Origin: Pantoea allii
GTDB taxonomy: Bacteria > Pseudomonadota > Gammaproteobacteria > Enterobacterales > Enterobacteriaceae
Direction: 5' to 3'
Length of the DNA stretch: 64,000 bases
Assembly: GCF_002307475.1 (NCBI RefSeq)
Contig: NZ_NTMH01000054.1
Span: 1-64,000 of the forward strand
Shown here: one piece after another, positions 41,409 through 50,093 of the stretch
How positions within the stretch are numbered: the stretch's first letter is position 1
Layout: the number at the start of each line of letters is the position of its first letter
Translations under genes and position numbers: made by a program
The notes under the pieces: generated by a model
Told to the model about the DNA's origin: nothing
Seen by the model: the letters and a program-made list of their open reading frames with translations, nothing else
The model's database searches: none

Positions 41409-43208
41409 ATGAAGCACATAAGAAATTTCTCCATCATCGCCCACATTGACCATGGTAAATCCACGCTCTCTGACCGCTTGATTCAGATTTGCGGCGGATT
41501 AACTGCTCGCGAGATGGCCGCACAGGTTCTTGACTCTATGGACCTGGAGCGTGAGCGTGGCATTACGATTAAAGCGCAGAGCGTAACGCTCGATTACAAA
41601 GCGAAAGACGGCGAAACTTACCAGCTCAATTTCATCGACACACCGGGACACGTTGACTTCTCATATGAAGTTTCCCGCTCACTGGCAGCCTGTGAAGGCG
41701 CATTGCTGGTGGTTGATGCCGGACAGGGCGTAGAAGCACAAACCCTGGCCAACTGCTATACCGCACTTGAGATGGATCTGGAAGTCGTGCCGGTGCTGAA
41801 TAAAATCGATTTGCCCGCTGCCGATCCCGATCGTGTTGCTCAGGAAATCGAAGACATCGTCGGAATTGATGCGACCGACGCTGTGCGTTGCTCGGCCAAA
41901 ACTGGCGTGGGCGTTCCTGAAGTCCTGGAGCGTTTAGTCCGCGACATTCCGCCGCCAGAAGGTGATCCAGAAGCCCCGCTGCAGGCGCTGATTATCGACT
42001 CCTGGTTTGATAACTATCTTGGCGTCGTATCATTGGTGCGGGTAAAAAACGGCACCATGCGTAAAGGCGATAAAATTAAGGTACTGAGCACTGGTCAGGT
42101 CTACAATGCTGACCGACTGGGCATCTTCACGCCGAAGCGGGTTGATCGCAATGAACTCAACTGCGGCGAAGTTGGCTGGCTGGTCTGCGCCATCAAAGAT
42201 ATTCTTGGCGCGCCAGTGGGCGATACCCTGACAACCGCACGTAATCCGGCTGATAAAGCCTTACCGGGCTTTAAAAAAGTGAAGCCGCAGGTTTATGCCG
42301 GTCTGTTCCCTATCAGCTCTGATGATTATGAAGCCTTCCGTGATGCGCTGGGCAAGCTGAGTCTGAATGATGCCTCACTGTTCTACGAACCCGAAAGTTC
42401 AACGGCACTGGGCTTTGGTTTCCGCTGCGGCTTCCTGGGTCTGCTGCATATGGAGATCATTCAGGAACGTCTGGAACGTGAATACGATCTCGATCTGATC
42501 ACAACCGCACCGACAGTGGTATACGAAGTGCAAACCACGAGCGGCGAAGTGGTCTATGTCGATAGCCCGTCAAAGCTTCCACCGCTCAATAATATCGAAG
42601 AGTTACGTGAACCCATTGCCGAGTGTCATATGTTGCTGCCTCAGGAGTACCTGGGCAACGTCATCACACTGTGCATCGAGAAACGTGGCTTCCAGACCAA
42701 CATGGTTTACCACGGCAATCAGGTGGCACTGACCTATGAAATTCCGATGGCCGAAGTGGTGCTCGACTTCTTTGACCGTCTGAAATCAACGTCACGTGGC
42801 TATGCCTCACTGGACTATAATTTTAAACGTTTTCAGACCTCTGACATGGTGCGCGTCGACGTTCTGATCAACTCAGAACGTGTTGATGCGCTGGCGCTGA
42901 TTACCCACCGTGAAAACGCACCTTATCGTGGACGTGATCTGGTTGAGAAAATGAAAGAACTCATCCCACGTCAGCAGTTTGATATTGCGATTCAGGCGGC
43001 TATCGGCAACCACATTATCGCTCGCTCGACCGTTAAACAGCTGCGTAAGAACGTTCTCGCCAAATGTTATGGCGGTGACGTCAGTCGTAAGAAAAAGCTG
43101 TTGCAGAAGCAGAAAGATGGTAAGAAGCGAATGAAGCAGGTCGGTAACGTTGAGCTGCCGCAGGAAGCATTCCTCGCCATTCTGCATGTCGGAAAAGACA
43201 GCAAATAA
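41409..43208 (+). CDS. lepA: Elongation factor 4 (LepA)
   Basis: 599-residue translational GTPase that back-translocates or aids initiation and ribosome assembly. G1 is IIAHIDHGKSTLSDRL (about residue 10), G3 is DTPGHVDFSYEVSRSL (about 78), and G4 is NKIDLPAADP (about 132). LepA-specific C-terminal text includes IATRSTVKQL-like HIIARSTVKQLRKNVLAKCYGGD. The ribosome site is poor (GTGAAGATATTC). The stop is 9 bp before lepB, with which it forms an operon as in other enterobacteria. Confidence 0.97.
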   Translation: MKHIRNFSIIAHIDHGKSTLSDRLIQICGGLTAREMAAQVLDSMDLERERGITIKAQSVTLDYKAKDGETYQLNFIDTPGHVDFSYEVSRSLAACEGALLVVDAGQGVEAQTLANCYTALEMDLEVVPVLNKIDLPAADPDRVAQEIEDIVGIDATDAVRCSAKTGVGVPEVLERLVRDIPPPEGDPEAPLQALIIDSWFDNYLGVVSLVRVKNGTMRKGDKIKVLSTGQVYNADRLGIFTPKRVDRNELNCGEVGWLVCAIKDILGAPVGDTLTTARNPADKALPGFKKVKPQVYAGLFPISSDDYEAFRDALGKLSLNDASLFYEPESSTALGFGFRCGFLGLLHMEIIQERLEREYDLDLITTAPTVVYEVQTTSGEVVYVDSPSKLPPLNNIEELREPIAECHMLLPQEYLGNVITLCIEKRGFQTNMVYHGNQVALTYEIPMAEVVLDFFDRLKSTSRGYASLDYNFKRFQTSDMVRVDVLINSERVDALALITHRENAPYRGRDLVEKMKELIPRQQFDIAIQAAIGNHIIARSTVKQLRKNVLAKCYGGDVSRKKKLLQKQKDGKKRMKQVGNVELPQEAFLAILHVGKDSK

Positions 43209-43217
43209 GGATCTCAA

Positions 43218-44192
43218 ATGGCTAATATGTTCGCCCTGATACTGGCGATAGCGACATTGATTACCGGTATTCTTTGGGTGATTGATCGTATTAAGTGGGC
43301 ACCACAGCGGCGTGCGGTGCAGGCGGCGGCGCAGGCGCAGGCCGGGGATTCACTCGACAGCAAAGCGCTGGCGAAGATGGCACCTAAGCCGGGCTGGATT
43401 GAAACCGCAGCATCAGTATTTCCGGTGTTGGCCGTGGTGTTCTTTGTGCGCTCTTTTGTTTATGAGCCATTCCAGATCCCGTCCGGTTCCATGATGCCAA
43501 CCATGCTGATTGGGGACTTTATACTGGTCGAGAAGTTTGCCTACGGGATTAAAGACCCGATTACGCAAACGACGCTGATCCCGACCGGGCATCCAAAACG
43601 CGGTGATATCGCGGTATTTAAATACCCGAAAGATCCCAGCCTGGATTACATCAAACGCGTGATCGGTTTGCCTGGCGATCGGGTCACGTACGATCCGTAC
43701 AGTAAAACGCTGACCATTAACCCGGCCTGCGATAACGGCAAACCTTGTAGCAAAGCGCTGCCTGTGACATACAGCAATATCGAACCCAGCAAATTTGTTC
43801 AGACGTTCAGCGGGTTTGACGGCAATGAAGCGGGTAATGGTTTCTATCAGTTACCGCTAAATGACAGCATGCAGGGTGGATTACGTCTGGCAACGCGCAA
43901 AGAAACGCTGGGCGATGTGACGCATGACATTCTGTTAGTAACCGAAGCACAAAGCCAGGCGAGCATGTATTATCAGCAGCCGGGTCAGCCGCAGGCTAGC
44001 TGGGTTGTGCCGCAGGGACAATATTTCATGATGGGCGATAACCGTGATAACAGCGCCGATAGCCGCTACTGGGGCTTTGTGCCCGAGCGCAATCTGGTGG
44101 GTAAAGCGGTCGCTATCTGGATGAGTTTCGAAAAACAAGAAGGTCAGTGGCCAACCGGCGTACGACTCAGTCGTATTGGTGGTATCCACTAA
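43218..44192 (+). CDS. lepB: Signal peptidase I
   Basis: 324-residue membrane serine protease that removes Sec and Tat signal peptides. Two N-terminal membrane spans (about residues 4-22 and 58-76). The catalytic Ser is in IPSGSMMPTMLIGD (about 91) and the catalytic Lys in LDYIKRVIGLPGDRV (about 147). The conserved box MMGDNRDNSADSRYWGFV is near 275. Co-transcribed with lepA and probably with the downstream rnc-era-recO cluster. Confidence 0.97.
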   Translation: MANMFALILAIATLITGILWVIDRIKWAPQRRAVQAAAQAQAGDSLDSKALAKMAPKPGWIETAASVFPVLAVVFFVRSFVYEPFQIPSGSMMPTMLIGDFILVEKFAYGIKDPITQTTLIPTGHPKRGDIAVFKYPKDPSLDYIKRVIGLPGDRVTYDPYSKTLTINPACDNGKPCSKALPVTYSNIEPSKFVQTFSGFDGNEAGNGFYQLPLNDSMQGGLRLATRKETLGDVTHDILLVTEAQSQASMYYQQPGQPQASWVVPQGQYFMMGDNRDNSADSRYWGFVPERNLVGKAVAIWMSFEKQEGQWPTGVRLSRIGGIH

Positions 44193-44240
44193 CCGTAGCC
44201 TGACCGTCAGGCAAATAGGGTGGCCTCCATTTGGGGGCCA

Positions 44241-44290
44241 CTGCACACCAAACAGAATGTGTTGGTTTTCCAGCCCTGTTTGGTATGCAG
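44241..44290 (+). promoter_or_regulatory. RNase III target hairpin in the rnc leader
   Basis: CTGCACACCAAACAG (44241-44255) pairs with CTGTTTGGTATGCAG (44276-44290), giving 14 pairs around one A-C mismatch and a 20-nt loop. A second hairpin (GTGGCCTCC with GGGGGCCAC) ends directly upstream. In E. coli RNase III cleaves a stem at this position to lower its own expression, so a conserved autoregulatory role is likely. Confidence 0.65.
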
Positions 44291-44321
44291 AGTGACAGAC
44301 GCAAAACAGAACTGGAATCGC

Positions 44322-45002
44322 ATGAACCCCATCTTGATTAACAAGCTTCAGCGTAAACTGGGCTACACTTTTACACATTCTGAACTTTTACAGCAGGCCC
44401 TGACGCATCGAAGCGCCAGCAGTAAACACAATGAACGTCTCGAATTTTTAGGCGATTCCATCCTCAGCTATGTGATCGCTAACGCGCTTTATCACCGTTT
44501 TCCACGCGTGGATGAAGGGGATATGAGTCGTATGCGTGCCACACTGGTGCGGGGTAACACTCTGGCAGAGATGGCGCGTGAGTTCGATTTGGGTGAATGC
44601 CTGCGTTTAGGCCCTGGCGAATTAAAAAGCGGGGGCTTCCGCCGTGAATCCATTCTGGCGGACACCGTAGAGGCGCTGATTGGTGGCGTGTTCCTCGACA
44701 GTGATATTCAGACGGTGGAGAAACTGATCCTCGACTGGTATCAGACGCGCCTGGACGAAATCAGTCCGGGTGACAAACAAAAAGATCCCAAAACGCGCCT
44801 GCAGGAGTATCTGCAAGGGCGGCATCTGCCACTGCCAAGTTATTTAGTGGTGCAGGTACGTGGCGAAGCCCACGATCAGGAATTCACCATTCACTGTCAG
44901 GTGAGTGGCATGGCAGAGCCGGTGGTGGGCGTAGGTTCCAGCCGCCGTAAAGCTGAACAAGCAGCAGCCGAACAGGCGCTGATTAAACTTGGTCTGGAAT
45001 AG
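44322..45002 (+). CDS. rnc: Ribonuclease III
   Basis: 226-residue double-strand-specific endonuclease for rRNA and mRNA processing. The signature is RLEFLGDSILSYVIA (about residue 39, with catalytic Glu and Asp), the second metal ligand set is DTVEALIGGVFLDSD (about 115), and a double-stranded RNA-binding domain fills the C-terminus (about 155-225, DPKTRLQEYLQGRHLPLPSY onward). The start at 44322 matches the family length exactly; an open frame further upstream runs through the leader hairpins. First gene of rnc-era-recO. Confidence 0.97.
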   Translation: MNPILINKLQRKLGYTFTHSELLQQALTHRSASSKHNERLEFLGDSILSYVIANALYHRFPRVDEGDMSRMRATLVRGNTLAEMAREFDLGECLRLGPGELKSGGFRRESILADTVEALIGGVFLDSDIQTVEKLILDWYQTRLDEISPGDKQKDPKTRLQEYLQGRHLPLPSYLVVQVRGEAHDQEFTIHCQVSGMAEPVVGVGSSRRKAEQAAAEQALIKLGLE

Positions 45003-45047
45003 TTTTATCCCGGCGCCGCAACCGGCGCTGAAAACCTCAGGATTCGA

Positions 45048-45953
45048 ATGAGCGAAAACGTTACATACAGCGGCTTTGTCGCGATAGTTGGCCGACCAAA
45101 CGTCGGCAAATCCACCTTACTGAACCAGTTGCTGGGGCAGAAGGTCTCGATTACATCGCGTAAGCCGCAAACCACTCGTCACCGCATTATGGGCATCCAT
45201 ACTGAAGGCGCCTATCAGGCGATCTATGTGGATACGCCAGGGTTGCACATGGAAGAGAAGCGGGCGATTAACCGCCTGATGAACCGTGCGGCCAGCAGTT
45301 CTATCGGTGACGTTGAACTCATCATCTTTGTGGTGGACGGCACGCGCTGGACGCCCGATGACGAAATGGTATTAAACAAGCTGCGCGATGGCAAAGTGCC
45401 CGTGCTGCTGGCAATTAACAAAATCGACAATATTCAGGATAAAAGCATTCTGCTGCCGCATTTGCAGTTCCTTAGCCAGCAGATGAACTTTATCGATATT
45501 GTGCCGATCTCCGCAGAAAACGGTAAAAATGTTGACACCATTGCGGCTATTGCCCGTAAGCATCTGCCGGCGTCTGACCATCATTTCCCGGAAGATTACA
45601 TCACCGATCGCTCTCAGCGCTTTATGGCCTCAGAAATCATCCGTGAAAAGCTGATGCGTTTTCTGGGCGCGGAACTGCCTTACTCGGTCACGGTTGAAAT
45701 CGAACAGTTCGTGTCGAATGCGCGCGGCGGTTACGACATCAACGGTTTGATCCTGGTGGAGCGTGAAGGGCAGAAGAAAATGGTGATTGGTAACAAAGGT
45801 GCCAAAATCAAAACCATTGGTATTGAAGCGCGTAAAGACATGGAAGAGATGTTCGACGCGAAAGTGCATCTTGAACTGTGGGTTAAAGTTAAATCCGGCT
45901 GGGCGGACGACGAACGTGCGTTGCGCAGCCTGGGTTACACAGACGATCTCTGA
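45048..45953 (+). CDS. era: GTPase Era
   Basis: 301-residue essential GTPase for 16S rRNA maturation and 30S assembly. G1 is VGRPNVGKSTLLNQL (about residue 13), the switch region is KPQTTRHRIMGI (about 37), G3 is DTPGL (about 62), and G4 is NKIDN (about 124). The C-terminal KH domain that binds the 3' end of 16S rRNA includes ILVEREGQKKMVIGNKGAKI. It lies 45 bp after rnc and 4 bp before recO, so the three form an operon. Confidence 0.97.
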   Translation: MSENVTYSGFVAIVGRPNVGKSTLLNQLLGQKVSITSRKPQTTRHRIMGIHTEGAYQAIYVDTPGLHMEEKRAINRLMNRAASSSIGDVELIIFVVDGTRWTPDDEMVLNKLRDGKVPVLLAINKIDNIQDKSILLPHLQFLSQQMNFIDIVPISAENGKNVDTIAAIARKHLPASDHHFPEDYITDRSQRFMASEIIREKLMRFLGAELPYSVTVEIEQFVSNARGGYDINGLILVEREGQKKMVIGNKGAKIKTIGIEARKDMEEMFDAKVHLELWVKVKSGWADDERALRSLGYTDDL

Positions 45954-45957
45954 TTAA

Positions 45958-46695
45958 ATGGAAGGCTGGCAACGCGCCTTTGTGCTGCATAGTCGCCCTT
46001 TCAGCGAGACCAGCCTGCTGCTTGACCTGTTTAGTGAAAGTGAAGGCCGCGTTCGTGTTCTGGCAAAAGGGGCACGTTCACGGCGTTCGCAGTTAAAAGG
46101 CACGTTACAGCCTTTTACGCCTTTACTGGTGCGCTGGAGCGGGCGCGGGGACGTAAAAACCCTGCGCAACGCTGAAGCGGTCTCCCTGGCCTTACCTCTC
46201 AGCGGTATCACGCTTTATTGCGGCCTGTACGTCAACGAGCTGTTGTCTCGGGTACTGGAACAGCACATTCCCTTCTCTGAACTGTTTTTTGACTACCTGC
46301 AATGCATCCAGATGCTGGCAGGGGCCGAAGGTTCACCCGAACCGGCGCTGCGTCGCTTTGAGCTGGCGCTGCTGGGACACCTTGGCTACGGCGTGGACTT
46401 CCTGCACTGCGCGGGCAGCGGCGAACCGGTCAGCGAAACCATGACCTACAGCTACCGTGAAGAGAAGGGCTTTATTGCCAGCCTGGTGCTGAACCAGCGT
46501 AGTTTCACCGGTCGCGAGCTGCAGGCGCTGTTTACCCGAGAATTCCCCGACGCAGAAACCCTGCGTGCAGCCAAGCGTTTCACCCGCATGGCGCTCAAAC
46601 CCTATCTGGGCGGTAAACCGCTAAAAAGCCAGGAGCTTTTTCGCCAGTTCACACCGAAAAAAAAGCCGACTATTTCTGACGAGACAGAGCTCTGA
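45958..46695 (+). CDS. recO: DNA repair protein RecO
   Basis: 245-residue recombination mediator that anneals DNA and loads RecA with RecR. The N-terminal OB-fold (about residues 1-80) begins EGWQRAFVLHSRPFSETSLLL and contains VLAKGARSRRSQLKGTLQPFTPL. The rest is the helical RecO C-terminal domain. The enterobacterial form lacks the four-Cys zinc site of other RecO proteins, and only one Cys (LHCAGSG) is retained here. It starts 4 bp after era. Confidence 0.95.
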   Translation: MEGWQRAFVLHSRPFSETSLLLDLFSESEGRVRVLAKGARSRRSQLKGTLQPFTPLLVRWSGRGDVKTLRNAEAVSLALPLSGITLYCGLYVNELLSRVLEQHIPFSELFFDYLQCIQMLAGAEGSPEPALRRFELALLGHLGYGVDFLHCAGSGEPVSETMTYSYREEKGFIASLVLNQRSFTGRELQALFTREFPDAETLRAAKRFTRMALKPYLGGKPLKSQELFRQFTPKKKPTISDETEL

Positions 46696-46761
46696 CCGTA
46701 GCCTGGCCTTATCTCTGCGCGGTACACTCAGCACAATGACCATAATGAACCGAGGATTGTC

Positions 46762-47493
46762 ATGGCTGAGTTACTGTTAGGCGTGAATATTGACCACATC
46801 GCTACCGTCCGCAACGCACGTGGAACCCATTATCCCGATCCGGTACAGGCAGCGTTTATCGCTGAACAGGCGGGAGCGGACGGCATCACTGTGCACCTGC
46901 GCGAAGATCGTCGCCACATTACCGACAGAGATGTCCGCATCCTGCGCGATACCATTGAAACGCGTATGAATCTTGAAATGGCAGTGACCGAGGAGATGCT
47001 GGCTATCGCCTGTGAAATCAAACCGCATTTTTGCTGCCTGGTGCCGGAAAAGCGTCAGGAAGTTACCACAGAAGGCGGGCTGGACGTGGCAGGACAACAG
47101 GAAAAACTCAACGCCGCGGTGAAACAACTCAGCGAAGCGGGCATTTTGGTGTCCCTGTTTATCGATGCCGATCATCGCCAAATCGAGGCGGCGGTGACCA
47201 GCGGTGCGCCCTATATTGAAATTCATACCGGTGCCTACGCAGAAGCGCCTGAAGGCCCGGCCCGCGAGGCTGAACTGGCACGTATCCGTCAGGCCGCGAC
47301 CTTTGCGGCCAGCCGTGGCTTGAAAGTCAACGCCGGACATGGCCTGACCTATCACAATGTGCTGCCGATTGCCGCACTGCCGGAAATGCATGAGCTGAAC
47401 ATCGGTCATGCGATTATTGGACGCGCCGTCATGAGCGGCCTGCCTGAGGCGGTGAAAGAGATGAAACAGCTGCTGCGGGAAGCGCGTCGTTAA
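46762..47493 (+). CDS. pdxJ: Pyridoxine 5'-phosphate synthase
   Basis: 243-residue TIM-barrel enzyme that condenses deoxyxylulose-5-phosphate with aminoacetone phosphate, the last ring-forming step of vitamin B6 synthesis. Conserved motifs: LLGVNIDHIATVRNARGT (about residue 4), GITVHLREDRRHITDRDV (about 40), CLVPEKRQEVTTEGGLDV (about 91) and NAGHGLTYHNV (about 190). Its stop overlaps the acpS start by one base (TAATG), so the two are coupled as in E. coli. Confidence 0.97.
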   Translation: MAELLLGVNIDHIATVRNARGTHYPDPVQAAFIAEQAGADGITVHLREDRRHITDRDVRILRDTIETRMNLEMAVTEEMLAIACEIKPHFCCLVPEKRQEVTTEGGLDVAGQQEKLNAAVKQLSEAGILVSLFIDADHRQIEAAVTSGAPYIEIHTGAYAEAPEGPAREAELARIRQAATFAASRGLKVNAGHGLTYHNVLPIAALPEMHELNIGHAIIGRAVMSGLPEAVKEMKQLLREARR

Positions 47494-47873
47494 TGGCTAT
47501 CTTAGGACTGGGTAGCGATATCGTCGAAATAGCGCGTATTGCTGACGTGATTTCACGCTCAGGTGACCGTCTGGCACGCCGTGTGCTCAGTGATGCCGAA
47601 TGGCATCAGTACCAGCAGCACCTTCAGCCGGTGCGCTTTCTGGCTAAGCGTTTTGCGGTCAAAGAGGCGGCAGCAAAAGCGTTCGGCACCGGCATTCGTG
47701 GCGGGCTGGCTTTCAACCAGTTTGAAGTTTATAACGATGCGCTGGGTAAACCGCTGCTGCGCTTCTTCGATCATGCTGCTGAGATGGCGCAACGGCTGGG
47801 CGTGCAACATGTGCATGTCACCCTGGCGGACGAGCGTCACTATGCCTGCGCCACGGTGATTATCGAAAGCTAA
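47493..47873 (+). CDS. acpS: Holo-[acyl-carrier-protein] synthase
   Basis: 126-residue phosphopantetheinyl transferase that activates acyl carrier protein. The metal-binding motif is LGLGSDIVEIARI (about residue 3), and the second is RFLAKRFAVKEAAAKAFGTG (about 47, with the catalytic Glu in KEA). It forms a trimer in E. coli. It overlaps pdxJ by one base, and its last four bases overlap the convergent yfhL. Confidence 0.96.
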   Translation: MAILGLGSDIVEIARIADVISRSGDRLARRVLSDAEWHQYQQHLQPVRFLAKRFAVKEAAAKAFGTGIRGGLAFNQFEVYNDALGKPLLRFFDHAAEMAQRLGVQHVHVTLADERHYACATVIIES

Positions 47874-48118
47874 CCATCTAGCTGTACAAACTTATCCCAC
47901 AGCGCATCGCGTGATTCGATGTGCTGTGGATCAATGACGATCGTGTTATCGATAGGGCAAACGCTCTGGCAGGTTGGCACATCGTAATGACCAACACATT
48001 CGGTACAGCGACTCACATCAATCTCATATATCGACTCACCCATTGAGATCGCCTGGTTCGGGCACTCAGGTTCACACATGTCACAGTTAATACAGCGTTC
48101 GGTAATCAGTAAAGCCAT
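47870..48118 (-). CDS. yfhL: YfhL family 4Fe-4S dicluster ferredoxin
   Basis: 82-residue ferredoxin with two cysteine sets: CINCDMCEPECPN (about residues 9-21) and, further on, CTECVGHYDVPTCQSVCP (about 38-55). The longer spacing in the second set is the Alvin-type signature of this family, which carries two 4Fe-4S clusters with low potentials. The E. coli protein is slightly longer. Convergent with acpS, overlapping its end by 4 bp. The electron partner is unknown. Confidence 0.92.
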   Translation of the reverse strand: MALLITERCINCDMCEPECPNQAISMGESIYEIDVSRCTECVGHYDVPTCQSVCPIDNTIVIDPQHIESRDALWDKFVQLDG

Positions 48119-48608
48119 TGTGGTTTCTTAATTCGATAAATAATATTGGTCGTTTATGCCATTATCGGCAGTAAAATACGCCAAAATGTCTCAGCGCAAC
48201 TTTCGCTATTGGCGCTACAGGTATAAGTCCGAAATCAATAGCCATGAGGCTTTGTCTGCCGCCCTAAGCCCGCCAGACAGTATCATATTCTGTTTAACGC
48301 AAAAATGATGCTGATAGGTAAAATCCTGAAAGACCAAAATAAAATTAATAACGCATTGATTTATATGGTTCTTATCGCGTTCGGTATGCTCAGAGCTAAA
48401 GAAATTAACTTTCTTTAGTTGAAGTTTTAGACGTCAGGATGAGCAAAGGCTTTAGAACCGCTGGAAGTCATCTTCGCAGGTTTTGTAAGGTTTACACAAA
48501 AAATGCGCTCAGTAGAAATATCTTGTCATAAAATGAGTGAGAGCAGATGCGTGATTAGGATTTTTCCGATAAAATCCACTCATCAAAAATATCGATGGAT
48601 TGTGTCAG
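48119..48608. other. Intergenic region upstream of yfhL
   Basis: 490 bp with no supportable gene. It contains a 23-bp inverted repeat at 48396-48418 (CTAAAGAAA, TTAAC, TTTCTTTAG) that could be a terminator-like hairpin or an operator. The yfhL promoter should lie near its left end. I looked for a ShoB/OhsC type toxin-antisense pair, found at this place in E. coli, and did not see one. Confidence 0.4.
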
Positions 48609-48986
48609 GTGAAAAAAAGAATTCTTTTAATAGCAGGCGTGGCTGTTCTGGCTGCAACAACAGCTTATGCAAGCCTCTCCGCAGGCGGATCTCGGCCAGA
48701 TTTCGTTGCGTCGGCGGAAAATAAAACGAATAACTTCCTGCAGTACACCTATGGAAAGGGTAAATGTAAAGCAACGCAAGGAACAACGATAAGCTGGGAT
48801 ATGGAATGCAAGTATGAAGGTGGAAAGAAAGTCGTAAAATTTGCCCTTTATTCTGCGGATCACGCTCAGCAACCTACGGCTGAAACCTTCTATCTGGTAG
48901 CAAAAAACAAGGCAGCAGTCGAATCAGCGACTACAGGGATGAGCCAGTATTTACCTATCTCTACGCAAGATCTGAGTCGTAGCTAG
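48609..48986 (+). CDS. Hypothetical exported protein with two cysteines
   Basis: 125-residue protein starting with GTG at 48609. A typical Sec signal peptide (VKKR, then ILLIAGVAVLAATTAYA) is cleaved near AYA-SLS, giving a mature protein of about 104 residues. Two Cys (GKCKATQ and DMECKYE) are about 15 residues apart and could form a disulfide in the periplasm. The middle looks like a short beta-rich domain (TTISWDMECKYEGGKKVVKF). No family is recognised. It is more AT-rich than the surrounding core genes and has no counterpart between yfhL and yfhH in E. coli, so it is a lineage-specific insertion. The ribosome site is weak. Confidence 0.55.
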   Translation: MKKRILLIAGVAVLAATTAYASLSAGGSRPDFVASAENKTNNFLQYTYGKGKCKATQGTTISWDMECKYEGGKKVVKFALYSADHAQQPTAETFYLVAKNKAAVESATTGMSQYLPISTQDLSRS

Positions 48987-49017
48987 TCTTTTAAGGTTTG
49001 GTTAGTATTCACAGCAT

Positions 49018-49051
49018 TGCAAGAAGCCAGCGTTATCGCTGGCTTCTTGCA
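49018..49051. terminator. Strong hairpin after the hypothetical exported protein gene
   Basis: TGCAAGAAGCCAGCG and its exact complement form a 15-bp stem with a TTAT loop. It lies between converging genes (the exported protein and yfhH) and probably serves both, although the T-run is short. Confidence 0.75.
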
Positions 49052-49098
49052 TTATATGCTTAGCATATTATCTACGCTTAGTGAGCCTGGCTTTCTGC

Positions 49099-49938
49099 CT
49101 AAATCAGCTTCTTAACCAGCGCCTCACTGTGACGAATATGGCTGGATGCGCGCTCAGGATCGTTCTGCACCAGCGCCATAAAAAGCAGGTCGGTTAATGC
49201 CAACTGAGCGGTGGTGGACGAGATGGCGGCGCTGCGTGTGCTCTGCTCTTCTGCCACGGTGTACAGGCAATGCGTAGCGCACTGCTGAAGTGTATTCGGC
49301 GTAAAGCCGGTAAATGCCAGCACGTCCGCGCCCACACGAACGGCTTCCTGCGCGGCAAGATTAATCTCACGCCGTTCGCCGGTATAGGAAATCGCCAGCA
49401 GCACATCGCCGGCAGACATCGCCTGCACGCTGGCCAGCAGCGCGTGCATATCCTGTTCCGCCACCGCGTTGATACCGATTTTCATCAGCTTCCATGAAAA
49501 ATCCTTTGCCACCAGGCCTGAGGCACCAATCCCGACCAGCAAGATACGGCGCGCGCGTTTAAGCAACTGCAGGACGGCATTTAATTTCTCTTCACTGTTG
49601 ATATCCAGCGTCGCACGAATCGCCGAGAGTTTTTCCGTCAGCAATTTTTCACCAACCGCTTTAAGCGGATCGTCACTCAGTATCTGATTGTGCACAGTAA
49701 TGGCATCTTTATCCGCCAGTGACTCACTCAGTGCCAGTTTGAGCGCAGGAAAACCTTTGTATCCCAGCTTTTGCGCAAACTTAACCACGCTCGACTGACT
49801 GACTCCTGACTCTTCCGCCAGCTTTTGCGAACTTAAATGCCGTGCCCGATCCGGTTGTGACAGTAAAAAATCCGCCAGCCGCCGCTCGTTCAGCGCCAGA
49901 GAGGGATAAAGCTGGCGAATGCGCAGCAATGAACTCAT
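49099..49938 (-). CDS. yfhH: MurR/RpiR family transcriptional regulator YfhH
   Basis: 279-residue regulator. The N-terminal helix-turn-helix (about residues 1-75; RHLSSQKLAEESGVSQSSVVKFAQKLGYKGF) is followed by a SIS sugar-phosphate-binding domain (about 110-250; RRILLVGIGASGLVAKDFSW and GDVLLAISYTGERREI). The start at 49938 (MSSLLRIRQ) follows AAGGAT 7 nt upstream; the frame is open for 22 more codons. It is divergent from pgpC and matches the E. coli neighbour order. The ligand is unknown, presumably a phosphosugar. Confidence 0.9.
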   Translation of the reverse strand: MSSLLRIRQLYPSLALNERRLADFLLSQPDRARHLSSQKLAEESGVSQSSVVKFAQKLGYKGFPALKLALSESLADKDAITVHNQILSDDPLKAVGEKLLTEKLSAIRATLDINSEEKLNAVLQLLKRARRILLVGIGASGLVAKDFSWKLMKIGINAVAEQDMHALLASVQAMSAGDVLLAISYTGERREINLAAQEAVRVGADVLAFTGFTPNTLQQCATHCLYTVAEEQSTRSAAISSTTAQLALTDLLFMALVQNDPERASSHIRHSEALVKKLI

Positions 49939-50093
49939 GCTCAATCCTTGTGATTTAGCGGATGTTCCGCATGGAATAAATGATTCAATGGGCATTGTAG
50001 TCACTGGAATAAAAAATGACAGTCATCGCCTCGCTCGACGAAGATGACTACAATAGAGGCTGTTGATGCATATTCGTTAAAAAGGAGTGTTGT

